This document shows, piece by piece, positions 22,864-29,529 of a stretch of DNA of 33,789 bases. A model generated the notes under the pieces. That model was not told the DNA's origin. It searched no databases and was given only the letters and a program-made list of their open reading frames with translations. The position numbers were made by a program, and so were the translations under genes. Position 1 is the stretch's first letter; each line of letters starts with the position of its first letter. The DNA is from a virus, in the IMG/VR virus record IMGVR_UViG_3300013101_000044, positions 1 to 33,789 of that record, one strand, 5' to 3'.

Positions 22864-22945
22864 GGCACTACGCCACAACGCCAAAAAGTTGATAAAACGA
22901 AAAACGTAAAAAAACGTACTTTTGATGGAAAATAGGCGTAGTGCC
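22864..22945. repeat. Inner 11-bp inverted repeat
   Basis: GGCACTACGCC (22864-22874) and GGCGTAGTGCC (22935-22945) are perfect inverted copies. The 60 bases between them are A-rich on the plus strand (AAAAAGTTGATAAAACG, AAAAACGTAAAAAAACG), as expected for an easily melted element. Confidence 0.75.
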
Positions 22946-22993
22946 GTCGTGAAATGACACCTTCCCCTACCTTTCATCCTTTTCAGGTCTTGA

Positions 22994-23041
22994 CGTAGCC
23001 GTCGTGCAGGCGTCGTGCAGGCGTCGTGCAGGCGTCGTGCG
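22994..23041 (+). repeat. Right repeat array: four 11-base tandem units
   Basis: Four direct units of the form (G)GCGTCGTGCA start at 22998, 23009, 23020 and 23031, preceded by CGTA. The period is exactly 11, about one helical turn, so all units face the same side of DNA. Array is followed by GATTTTTAAA. Confidence 0.85.
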
Positions 23042-23200
23042 ATTTTTAAACCGGCTACTTTTTTCCTATAATTCCGAGAACTTACCCCCACTACGCCTGA
23101 AAAATAACGTGCGAACGCACAAAACCCCATTCTCGCCGCGTCCCGCAAACCCTACACCAGCTAGGATCTCTGTAAAAACGCGTAAGACGCAAAATAAAGC

Positions 23201-23229
23201 TTGACTTCCCAGACAAATAATGACAAAAT
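23201..23229 (+). promoter_or_regulatory. Sigma70-like promoter for second early unit
   Basis: -35 TTGACT (23201-23206), 17-base spacer, -10 CAAAAT (23224-23229), preceded by AT-rich AAAATAAAGC. It lies about 175 bases before the first gene (23404), leaving a long leader. The upstream block is shared with the element at 21015. Confidence 0.55.
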
Positions 23230-23403
23230 AAGGGAAACTAAGTTTTTAAGCGTAGCGGCCACAACAGCTACCACCAACCTAAATAATTGTAAGACCTGGA
23301 GAACAACAGAAGAGCAACTAACACAACAACTGGAACAAGGACTCTGCAATAAATCTTAACCTGTATATCTTTAGTTCCGGTAATTGAAAATAGGAGACAC
23401 ATA

Positions 23404-23853
23404 ATGAGTATCACGGAAAAACAATTTGCTGAAATGGTGAGAGGGACGGTTCATGAAGGGCGGTATGCCCCTGAAAGAGAGCCTTTGCCTCCAGTGGAGC
23501 AGCTGCATCCTGATGGTGATTCAAAGCAGCCACCTATGCCTAAGAAGCATAAACGTAGTTCACGTCCTGTGCGTAGCGAGAATATTCGGGAGACGGAACG
23601 GCTGTCTGGTACGATTAACGCTGTGTTACCGTGGGCTGTGGGTATACGCCTGGTTACGAGTCCAGTCGCCTGGGGCTTGCTTCTTATCATAGCGTTGCAT
23701 TTTATCTTATTGTCTAAAGTCATCCTGGCTGCGATGTCTATGCCTTTTATGGCTGCGTATATTATTGCTAGAGAATGGGGTGGTATTGTCCTGATGGTTC
23801 TCGGTGTGGCGTATGCGCTGTATCTTACAGCTAAACCTATCGTTAAGAAATAA
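23404..23853 (+). CDS. Membrane protein of unknown function, 149 residues
   Basis: SD TAGGAGAC before ATG. Residues 1-70 are soluble and Pro/Arg/Lys-rich (REPLPPVEQLHPDGDSKQPPMPKKHKRSSRPVRSENIRETERL). Residues of about 78-145 hold two to three transmembrane helices (WAVGIRLVTSPVAWGLLLIIALHFILLSKVILAAMSMPFMAAYII and GGIVLMVLGVAYALYLTA). It is first in its transcription unit. Its layout is unlike a typical holin (long charged N-terminus, early location), so membrane anchoring of replication or exclusion of other phages is more likely; this is inference only. Confidence 0.75.
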   Translation: MSITEKQFAEMVRGTVHEGRYAPEREPLPPVEQLHPDGDSKQPPMPKKHKRSSRPVRSENIRETERLSGTINAVLPWAVGIRLVTSPVAWGLLLIIALHFILLSKVILAAMSMPFMAAYIIAREWGGIVLMVLGVAYALYLTAKPIVKK

Positions 23854-23863
23854 GGAGTGCGTA

Positions 23864-24130
23864 ATGTCCAAAGACCTTATGTCCTCAACAACAGCCAGGG
23901 TACTTCTTACCAGTATGTACGTTAACGATGCTCATGTGCCCTTCTTCAAACCTATCCTCACTCCACAAGAATGCATCACAACGTTCTTATCTGATTGGGA
24001 GAACCATGAATGTATTGATGAAGACGATGACCGGCTATTGTTTGAGCTGTACGAAGAGTACACAGCTAACCATGTAGAGGACGCCAGGCACAAACATTCT
24101 ATGCAACACTTCCGTGATCATGAAATTTAA
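23864..24130 (+). CDS. Unknown acidic protein, 88 residues
   Basis: I use the ATG at 23864, which has AAGGAGTG 5 bases upstream; the open frame extends further into the preceding gene but without a ribosome site. Sequence: MSKDLMSSTTARVLLTSMYV, then PILTPQECITTFLSDWENHECIDEDDDRLLFELYEEYTANHVEDARHKHS. Acidic helical small protein with an EDDDRLLFELYEEY segment. No motif or family recognised. It follows the membrane protein after 10 bases, so is co-translated with it. Confidence 0.7.
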   Translation: MSKDLMSSTTARVLLTSMYVNDAHVPFFKPILTPQECITTFLSDWENHECIDEDDDRLLFELYEEYTANHVEDARHKHSMQHFRDHEI

Positions 24131-24143
24131 AGGAGTCCCAACC

Positions 24144-24464
24144 ATGCCTACAGTAGAATTACTGAGCAACCCAGAAATTACCGACGATGTACCACAGGAT
24201 ATGAGAGACGTACTAGCTTATCTTAAGGCGTTGACAGCGATGAGAGGATACGAATTCACTGTCAAACCAGCTGGTCGTCTCTTTATCTTTGTTGAGGACG
24301 ATGGAGCCTTTGTACTCTGTTCTAATTACGAAGATGGCTCTGATGCCTCAGTCTGGCGTAACGGTGTATGGTATCGTCGGTCATCGACTACAGGGTTGGA
24401 GGGTGTTGTGCTTGGAGGGCGGCTTGAAGTTAAAGCGTATTGGGGTTATTACTTTATACAATAA
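24144..24464 (+). CDS. Unknown early protein, 106 residues
   Basis: Start at 24144 with AAAGGAGTCCC before it (an upstream in-frame ATG at 24114 lies inside the previous gene). Sequence: helical N-terminus (VPQDMRDVLAYLKALTAMRGYEFTV) and a beta-rich part (GRLFIFVEDDGAFVLCSNYED, SVWRNGVWYRRSSTTGLEGVVLGGRLEVKAYWGYYFIQ). Alpha/beta layout with aromatic C-terminus. Not recognised. It sits in a string of small genes separated by 10-15 bases, each with its own SD. Confidence 0.7.
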   Translation: MPTVELLSNPEITDDVPQDMRDVLAYLKALTAMRGYEFTVKPAGRLFIFVEDDGAFVLCSNYEDGSDASVWRNGVWYRRSSTTGLEGVVLGGRLEVKAYWGYYFIQ

Positions 24465-24473
24465 GGAGACGTT

Positions 24474-24689
24474 ATGATTGAAGTACCTGAAGCAGAAGTA
24501 GAACAGGACTGGTATTTTACTTTTGATAGTGGCCAGCCGCATCAAAATAAGTACGTTATATTGTTTGGTACGTGTGCGTCCACCAGAATGTTAATGTTTG
24601 CACGTTTCGGAAGGCGTTGGAGTATGCAATACCCAGAAGCTGATGGCCCTAGGGTAAAGGAGTTTCAGTACGAAGGAGAGCTTAAATAG
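24474..24689 (+). CDS. Unknown early protein, 71 residues
   Basis: SD AAGGAGACG before ATG, 9 bases after the previous stop. Mostly beta with many aromatics: VEQDWYFTFDSGQPHQNKYVILFGTCASTRMLMFARFGRRWSMQYPEADG. A small single-domain protein with no recognisable motif. It is followed by a structured gap and then the next gene cluster. Function unknown. Confidence 0.65.
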   Translation: MIEVPEAEVEQDWYFTFDSGQPHQNKYVILFGTCASTRMLMFARFGRRWSMQYPEADGPRVKEFQYEGELK

Positions 24690-24695
24690 CGCCCA

Positions 24696-24754
24696 TTATT
24701 ACCGTGTTCTGGCTGCCAGGCCGACTCAGTCTGGTGTCCAGGACTTGTTAATAA
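24696..24754 (+). other. Nested hairpin in early intergenic gap
   Basis: TTATTA/TAATAA at the outside, GTTCTGG/CCAGGAC (24706-24744, one G-U) inside, and CCAG/CTGG at the tip. The stem fills most of the 95-base gap between two early genes. No T-run. It belongs to the same series of non-terminator hairpins as those at 21188, 21822 and 22218. Confidence 0.5.
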
Positions 24755-24784
24755 CGACAAGACAATTTCATAGGAGAATAACTG

Positions 24785-25123
24785 ATGTTATCTAAGAAAG
24801 AACGTGCAACGCTCAAACATATGCTGTTATACGGAAACGCCTTAGTTATATGGATACAGCCGACGCAGCAGGACGCTAAGCGCCTTATTAAGGACGTAGC
24901 GAACAATCTTTGGGCGCTGAACATCTCGCATAAAGTCATATTATCAAAGCAAACCATTGTAGTACACGCAACACAGGGGATACTCGACATTATTATCCGT
25001 ACTTACCAAAAAGAACGCTTCCTCGGTTTCCACCACACAGTAGTATTCTTTGACGAACTTTCTAGTATTCCTGCAGACTCTTCGATCTTAAGAAAACATA
25101 AGGTTTATAGGAGCATGGGATGA
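24785..25123 (+). CDS. Walker B-like protein lacking a P-loop, 112 residues
   Basis: SD TAGGAGAA before ATG. Contains a Rossmann-type stretch (NALVIWIQPTQQDAKRLIKDVANNL), basic strands and HHTVVFFDELSSIP (about 86-99), in which FFDEL has the form of a Walker B strand of helicase/terminase ATPases (hhhhDE). However there is no GxxxxGK[ST] anywhere. The size would equal the part of an ATPase core between Walker A and Walker B. It may be a degenerate ATPase fragment or an inhibitor mimicking one, or the motif is coincidental. The stop overlaps the next start (ATGA). Confidence 0.6.
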   Translation: MLSKKERATLKHMLLYGNALVIWIQPTQQDAKRLIKDVANNLWALNISHKVILSKQTIVVHATQGILDIIIRTYQKERFLGFHHTVVFFDELSSIPADSSILRKHKVYRSMG

Positions 25124-25419
25124 AGCAAAAATCTTTCGAACAATACGAACACCATGCCTTGAAAGAAATACGTTTCCAGTTATCCAAACGCGAAGGGCTA
25201 GAACTTAAGATATTCTTTATATTGCAAACCATAGCCTACCGTTTGGAAACAATCACTGCGCTTATCCAGGATCAGCAAGCATACAGTCAGGAACCCATAG
25301 TGGATCCCGACGCTGTACACTACGTCTTGCTCAACATGGAGAACGATGGTGTGCTTACTTACAATAGTACCACAGAGCAGTATGTAGTTAGTGATTCACC
25401 TTATATGGAGGAAGATTGA
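25120..25419 (+). CDS. Probable small winged-helix-like protein, 99 residues
   Basis: ATG overlaps the stop of the previous gene by four bases. Helices (EQYEHHALKEIRFQLSKREG, LELKIFFILQTIAYRLETITALIQDQQ) are followed by DAVHYVLLNMENDGVLTYNSTTEQYVVSD, which has the recognition helix and beta-wing arrangement of a winged-helix domain. A regulatory DNA-binding role is possible; the fold is inferred from pattern only. Its stop overlaps the start of the next microgene. Confidence 0.6.
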   Translation: MKQKSFEQYEHHALKEIRFQLSKREGLELKIFFILQTIAYRLETITALIQDQQAYSQEPIVDPDAVHYVLLNMENDGVLTYNSTTEQYVVSDSPYMEED

Positions 25420-25499
25420 TGAAATACGTAAGAGCTTATGTGGGCATAACCTTCCTGCACACGTTGTATTGCTTTGCAGGGTATCTGGAGATGTTATGA
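25419..25499 (+). CDS. Microgene, 26 residues, possibly membrane-associated
   Basis: ATG at 25419 overlaps the preceding TGA (TGATG), and its own TGA overlaps the following ATG (ATGA at 25496). GGAGGAAG lies 5 bases before it. Sequence MKYVRAYVGITFLHTLYCFA then GYLEML: residues of about 5-22 are hydrophobic. The interlocked starts and stops and the good SD make it likely to be translated, possibly mainly to couple translation of its neighbours. No function known. Confidence 0.5.
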   Translation: MKYVRAYVGITFLHTLYCFAGYLEML

Positions 25500-25678
25500 A
25501 GAGAAGCAGAGTATGTAGGACGTGTTGCTGTTTCATGCAGTTTGATGAGATGGGAACCACTGGAATTGTCAACGCCAATGATGTAGAAGGTTATTGTGAG
25601 ATAACAGGTGATGACAAGTATAATGCTAAAACTGAAACCTGTCCCGCATGGGAGAGTTTGGAGACACTTACCCTATGA
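25496..25678 (+). CDS. Cys-rich probable zinc-binding protein, 60 residues
   Basis: Start at 25496 (GGAG 5 bases upstream, ATGA overlap). Cysteines at 7, 10, 11, 12, 34 and 49: C-x2-C at the N-terminus, then EGYCEITGD and ETCPAWE, giving a C-x2-C...C...C-P-x-W pattern. Small phage proteins with this arrangement bind one zinc ion (or an Fe-S cluster) and are common next to nucleotide-metabolism genes. The stop overlaps the start of the HD gene. Function unknown; the metal site is inferred. Confidence 0.7.
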   Translation: MKRSRVCRTCCCFMQFDEMGTTGIVNANDVEGYCEITGDDKYNAKTETCPAWESLETLTL

Positions 25679-26286
25679 CTAGAAACCCGTTGTATACAAG
25701 CCCAACCAATTCTAATATACTGATGCAGGGACGGTCAGTAAATCCTCTAGACCCAGACTCATTCGAGCCTAAACTAGAAGAGATTATTCACGCGTTATCA
25801 AACATTTGTCGGTTCAATGGCCACACGTCCAGGTTCTACTCAGTGGCTGAACATAGTCTAAACTGCGCGTTGATAGGCCACGATCTGTACTATATAACCA
25901 CGCCACACTGTAGCTTATACTTATTGCTCCACGATGGAGCGGAAGCGTATCTGCAAGACCTTATCAGACCATTAAAGCAATTCGCTACCGATGAAATGTT
26001 GTTGGCTGAAAAGAAGATAACCGAAAAGATAATGCAACTTATACCATGCTCTGATAAAGACAGGGAAGACTTCAAACATCCACTCTTCCAAGAAATGATG
26101 GACGAGATAGACACACGCATGGCGGTGACAGAGGTGGACACGCTGATTCCACACTGCAAAGGAATGTTGCCAGGCTACAAACCTTATGCTCTGGAAATAC
26201 CCGCCGTAGTATCGCTAAACGTCAAGATTGTGTTTGAAATTACAATAAAATCGTTAATGGCTGAACTGACACAGGAGACAAAATGA
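25675..26286 (+). CDS. HD-domain phosphohydrolase (YfbR-like)
   Basis: 203 residues from the ATG at 25675 (ATGA overlap with the preceding gene). An upstream in-frame ATG at 25648 has no SD. Residues 35-95 contain IIHALSNICRFNGHTSRFYSVAEHSLNCALI, with H50 and H60, and LYLLLHDGAEAYLQDL with H86-D87 and D95: the conserved HD metal-binding set. The 'RFNGHT..FYSVAEHS' signature belongs to HD hydrolases that remove phosphate from nucleotides (YfbR-like deoxynucleoside monophosphatase group). It probably adjusts deoxynucleotide pools during replication. Substrate not shown by sequence. Confidence 0.88.
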   Translation: MTRNPLYTSPTNSNILMQGRSVNPLDPDSFEPKLEEIIHALSNICRFNGHTSRFYSVAEHSLNCALIGHDLYYITTPHCSLYLLLHDGAEAYLQDLIRPLKQFATDEMLLAEKKITEKIMQLIPCSDKDREDFKHPLFQEMMDEIDTRMAVTEVDTLIPHCKGMLPGYKPYALEIPAVVSLNVKIVFEITIKSLMAELTQETK

Positions 26287-26461
26287 ATTTATCCGAAGAC
26301 GTAGCGGCTTTCGTAGAGAAAGCGAAGACGAGGTATGGAATAGCTATAACAGGAATAGACGTAGTTTGGACATTGGCGAATGTGATAGGAGACCGACACT
26401 GTACCCACACCTTTAAGGAAGCCAAGATAGTAGGAGTAACGACACAGGAGACAAAATGAAT
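26268..26461 (+). repeat. 21-base exact direct repeats flanking the 58-residue gene
   Basis: 26268-26288 and 26441-26461 are identical over 21 bases (ACACAGGAGACAAAATGAAT with one more G at the 5' end). Each copy contains the end of one gene (codons TQETK then TGA), the SD and the ATG of the next one. The same C-terminal peptide thus ends the HD protein and the 58-residue protein. A cassette insertion or tandem duplication through this junction would explain it. Confidence 0.85.
26283..26459 (+). CDS. Small unknown protein, 58 residues
   Basis: ATG overlaps the HD gene stop (ATGA), SD CAGGAGAC. Sequence MNLSEDVAAFVEKAKTRYGI, AITGIDVVWTLANVIGDRHC, THTFKEAKIVGVTTQETK. It ends with the same TQETK tail as the upstream HD protein because of the flanking repeat. 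Helix-turn-helix-like layout, one Cys and two His (RHCTHTF). Not recognised. It appears to be a one-gene cassette between the repeats. Confidence 0.65.
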   Translation: MNLSEDVAAFVEKAKTRYGIAITGIDVVWTLANVIGDRHCTHTFKEAKIVGVTTQETK

Positions 26462-27631
26462 CAGAGTAAATTGTTAGACGTCATGCGCTTTTACGGCGTA
26501 TCGAAACCTATGAGAGGTTCCGGGAACAACGGAAGGATAGTGAATGTAGACTTGGAAGATACACTAGGTGATCACTTCTTTGCGAAGAAGTTCCCTAACG
26601 ACAGTGAAGATAAGCGACATATGCAACTCCGTCGAACCATTCGACCTATGAAGAGCTACCGTTTTACCAACCTGAGTCCTGCGCAGCAAGCTGATGTAAT
26701 GAAGGATGATAATGGTTGGATAGGAGAGTTGAAGAGGAATGGGTGGCGTATTATTGTTACTCATATCCCTGGAGACCCGTTGCACTTCTTTGGTGGAAAC
26801 CTATCTACTACCGAGTTTCTTCCCGTAGACTACACTTACCATTTGCCTGTAATGAGAATAAGCCACCCAACTCCGCTAATGTTGGATTGCGAAGCAGTAT
26901 GTTTTGATACCGTAATCCAGCAAGATGGCTACCCTAGTACGGATACCAGGGAAGCGGTTGCGGCTATTCTAGGGTGTGGAGCAGAAACAGCTATTCATCT
27001 TCAACAGGACGTCAGGGTTGATTTCAAATGCTTTGACAGTATACCGAACAAACCTATGACGCTGTCTGCCAGGAAGAAAATACTTTCTACTATTGACTTC
27101 TCAACCACCAATATAACAATAGAAAAACACTACGCGGCGAACAAAAAGAAGGTATTAACGCGTTTCTGGAAAGCGCAAGAAGAAGGAATGATCCTCAAAA
27201 ACGTAAGCTCAGACTACGATTCTGGCGGACGTAAACGAACCCATTCGATCAAGATCAAAAAGTCCGCTGCGTCGCTTTTCGGGGACACAATAGATACTTT
27301 TGTGTCTGGTTTCGTCCTGACGGACGTCTGGAGCTATAAAGATCTTATTGGTGGGCTTGAGTTGTCCGTGTATATCGAAGACGAACCTCACGTGATTGCT
27401 ACAATAACCAACCTTACAGACCATATGCGATACAGTCTGACTGAGATAGTAAAAGGGTTGCCTGTGTTGGTTGAAGACGCATACGACAAGGTTCTTGAGA
27501 TTGATGGACAGGAATTGTCTACCAGGAATAGGCTTCTGATGCACGCTGTATTGGTAACAGGAGAGTTCAGGACAGACAAGAATGCAAGTGAATGTACAAT
27601 GGAGTGGTCAGACTTCGGGAGTAAGTTCTAA
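26456..27631 (+). CDS. ATP-dependent DNA ligase-like nucleotidyltransferase
   Basis: 391 residues. Motif I is GELKRNGWR with the predicted nucleotidylated lysine K93 (K-R-N-G; most ligases have K-x-D-G). Motif III LDCEAV (E146), motif IV EEGMILKN (E243...K248) and motif V SIKIKK (about 264-269) follow in order. The C-terminal 110 residues (LELSVYIEDEPHVIATITNLTD) fit an OB-fold domain. It would seal nicks in DNA, e.g. between Okazaki fragments or after recombination. The N in motif I and the N-terminal 75-residue addition leave an RNA-ligase role possible. ATG overlaps the previous stop. Confidence 0.85.
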   Translation: MNQSKLLDVMRFYGVSKPMRGSGNNGRIVNVDLEDTLGDHFFAKKFPNDSEDKRHMQLRRTIRPMKSYRFTNLSPAQQADVMKDDNGWIGELKRNGWRIIVTHIPGDPLHFFGGNLSTTEFLPVDYTYHLPVMRISHPTPLMLDCEAVCFDTVIQQDGYPSTDTREAVAAILGCGAETAIHLQQDVRVDFKCFDSIPNKPMTLSARKKILSTIDFSTTNITIEKHYAANKKKVLTRFWKAQEEGMILKNVSSDYDSGGRKRTHSIKIKKSAASLFGDTIDTFVSGFVLTDVWSYKDLIGGLELSVYIEDEPHVIATITNLTDHMRYSLTEIVKGLPVLVEDAYDKVLEIDGQELSTRNRLLMHAVLVTGEFRTDKNASECTMEWSDFGSKF

Positions 27632-27922
27632 ATGAAATTCGAAACCAAATACAGTATAGGAGATAAAGTTTGGGTTGCTGCAGGGTCAAATCCACGCAGA
27701 CCAATGCAAGCCACAATCGGTCAGGTCAACGTACAAGCCACAAATTCTCCAGGAATTGAAGGGGAGGACATGTTTGACAATTACAAACCGCAAAAAGGTT
27801 ATGTAGAAAAATACATGTGCATAGAAACGGGAATAGGTACAGGTACTTTATGGCAACCGGAACTTAATCTTTTTGCCACAAAGGAAGAATGCACAGACAA
27901 GATAACGCTTAAAGGAGCATAA
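27632..27922 (+). CDS. Small unknown protein, 96 residues
   Basis: Starts directly after the ligase stop (TAAATG). Opening KFETKYSIGDKVWVAAGSNP has the pattern of a small SH3/KOW-like barrel (Y-x-x-G-D-x-V-W), followed by RRPMQATIGQVNVQA and a linker, and ends with ELNLFATKEECTDKITLKGA. Such small barrels often assist nucleic acid-binding proteins. Not recognised. Its position between ligase and helicase makes a replication accessory role conceivable. Its stop overlaps the helicase start (TAATG). Confidence 0.65.
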   Translation: MKFETKYSIGDKVWVAAGSNPRRPMQATIGQVNVQATNSPGIEGEDMFDNYKPQKGYVEKYMCIETGIGTGTLWQPELNLFATKEECTDKITLKGA

Positions 27923-29529
27923 TGAAAGAGAAATCACCACCATACCCACACCAACTAGAGTGTTTTGACAAGTTCAAGTACGCTCAGTGGGCAGCAATAT
28001 TCGCTGCCATGGGAACAGGAAAAAGTCGTATGGCTATCGATATAGTCGAGTTTAAATATCATATGCGTAATCACGACAGATTAGTTATTATAGCTCCAGT
28101 AGCTGTTGGGCCTCAGTGGCATAACGAGCAGCTACCAGAACACTGTGGAGTTCCTTATCAATCATACGTTTACAGGTCTGGCAATCTCGTCAGGGATAAG
28201 CGCGCACAGGAAAAGTTCTTTGCAGACTGTAAGATGAACACTGATCTGCAGGTGTACATATTGAATCCAGAAGCTTTTGTGAAGGAGAAAGGCAATTCTC
28301 TGGTGCGTCGGTTTTGTAATACTTCTAAAAAACCGCCTATGTTTATAATTGATGAAGCGTCACGCATTAAGAATCCTGATGCCAAGTCTGTAATAAACAT
28401 CATGAAACTGAGGCGCGAGTATCCTGAGTCCTTTAGATCGGTGATGACGGGTACACCTGCGGCCAAGTCTCCAGTAGATATGTGGTCTATTTTTGAGTTT
28501 TTGAAGCAAGATTATATGGGTTGTTCCTTTATGGCTTTCCAGCATCACCATGAAATAATGTTCGATAGGAAGCTGAAGATAAAGGACAGGCTTGTTAAAA
28601 TCCGAACCAATCTTGATGCTCAGACGCAACAAAAGATTAGGCGATGGGTGTATAACAATACCAAATCCCCTGAAAATGCTGCTTATATCTGCAAACAGTA
28701 TGGTCTCAGTACAGTTGATTTTGAAATAATTGCGAACAATAAGGAGTTTATCAGATTCAAAAACGTAGATGAATTGCATAAAAAGATAGCTCCAGACACA
28801 TTTTCAGTTAGTAAAGAGGATTGTCTAGACCTGCCAGAAAAGGTTTACCAGGTGATCGAACTAGAAATAAACGCCGAACAGAAGAAACAAATCAAGCAGT
28901 TGGCTAAATACTCCGCTACAGTGTATGAAGGAGAGACGCTTACAATATCTACGAAGGCGTTGTTAGGCACAAGAGTACTTCAGATTTGCGGTGGAAACTT
29001 ACCCGTACACACTGAAAAAGACGGCGTTTACACCACCATTCCTATAAAAGGCACCAACGCAAAGCTAAACTACATTGTAAGTGACCTAGCTGAAGCAGGT
29101 GGGATGCAGTGTATTGTATGGGCTGTATATGTTGCAGAGATAGAAATGTTGATGCGAGAGCTTGGAAAAAAGTTCACAGTAGTAGGAATGTCTGGCGCTA
29201 CGCCTAAAAAAGACCGTCCTGCAATTGTAGAGGAGTTCAAACGAGGTGACGCTCAGATACTCATCTCTAATCCAGAGGTAGGCGGCTATGGTTTGAACCT
29301 GCAAGCAGCAGAGTTACAATATTGGTACAGCCGTTCATTTAGGACGGAAGCCAGGTTGCAAGCAGAAGACCGTAGCCACCGCATTGGCACAGTCAGAAGC
29401 CCAGTGTACAAAGATCTTGTATATAATAGTGGTTTCGAGAAGAATGTACTGGACGTATTGAAGGAAGGCAAGGACATGAATGCCACCTTCGTAACGACTA
29501 GTCTCAATGACATCTTCAAGATTCTATAA
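27922..29529 (+). CDS. SNF2-type superfamily 2 helicase/translocase
   Basis: 535 residues, SD AAAGGAG before ATG. Motif I AAMGTGKSRMA (K34), Ia IIAPVAVGPQW, II IIDEAS (D144-E145), III MTGTPA (T176-P179), V NPEVGGYGLNLQAAE and VI QAEDRSHRIG (480-489). The combination of DEAx, 'GLNLQ' and Q-x-x-x-R-x-H-R-x-G is that of SNF2-like helicases carried by many phages. It would translocate on double-stranded DNA during replication or recombination; phage versions lack chromatin domains and this one is minimal in size. It ends in the repeat that brackets the next gene. Confidence 0.93.
   Translation: MKEKSPPYPHQLECFDKFKYAQWAAIFAAMGTGKSRMAIDIVEFKYHMRNHDRLVIIAPVAVGPQWHNEQLPEHCGVPYQSYVYRSGNLVRDKRAQEKFFADCKMNTDLQVYILNPEAFVKEKGNSLVRRFCNTSKKPPMFIIDEASRIKNPDAKSVINIMKLRREYPESFRSVMTGTPAAKSPVDMWSIFEFLKQDYMGCSFMAFQHHHEIMFDRKLKIKDRLVKIRTNLDAQTQQKIRRWVYNNTKSPENAAYICKQYGLSTVDFEIIANNKEFIRFKNVDELHKKIAPDTFSVSKEDCLDLPEKVYQVIELEINAEQKKQIKQLAKYSATVYEGETLTISTKALLGTRVLQICGGNLPVHTEKDGVYTTIPIKGTNAKLNYIVSDLAEAGGMQCIVWAVYVAEIEMLMRELGKKFTVVGMSGATPKKDRPAIVEEFKRGDAQILISNPEVGGYGLNLQAAELQYWYSRSFRTEARLQAEDRSHRIGTVRSPVYKDLVYNSGFEKNVLDVLKEGKDMNATFVTTSLNDIFKIL

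Larger units (their letters stand above)
22628..23403. other. Non-coding segment with palindrome, inverted repeat arrays and promoter
   Basis: 776 bases between a terminator and the next gene. A 146-codon minus-strand frame (22708-23148) runs through the repeat arrays, lacks an SD and has an implausible composition (Arg/Cys/Phe-rich), so I treat it as spurious. The content fits a cis-acting region: replication origin, partition-like or packaging site. Confidence 0.6.

Noticed and set aside
22994-23041. CRISPR-like array
   Set aside because: Units are only 11 bases, directly adjacent with no spacers, and there are no cas genes; tandem iterons explain it.
22708-23148. 146-codon minus-strand ORF across the repeat arrays
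   Set aside because: No ribosome site, unusual composition caused by the repeats, opposite to the promoter and terminator signals around it; the repeats explain the open frame.
23404-23853. Holin
   Set aside because: It has transmembrane segments but a long charged N-terminus and an early-block location with no endolysin nearby.
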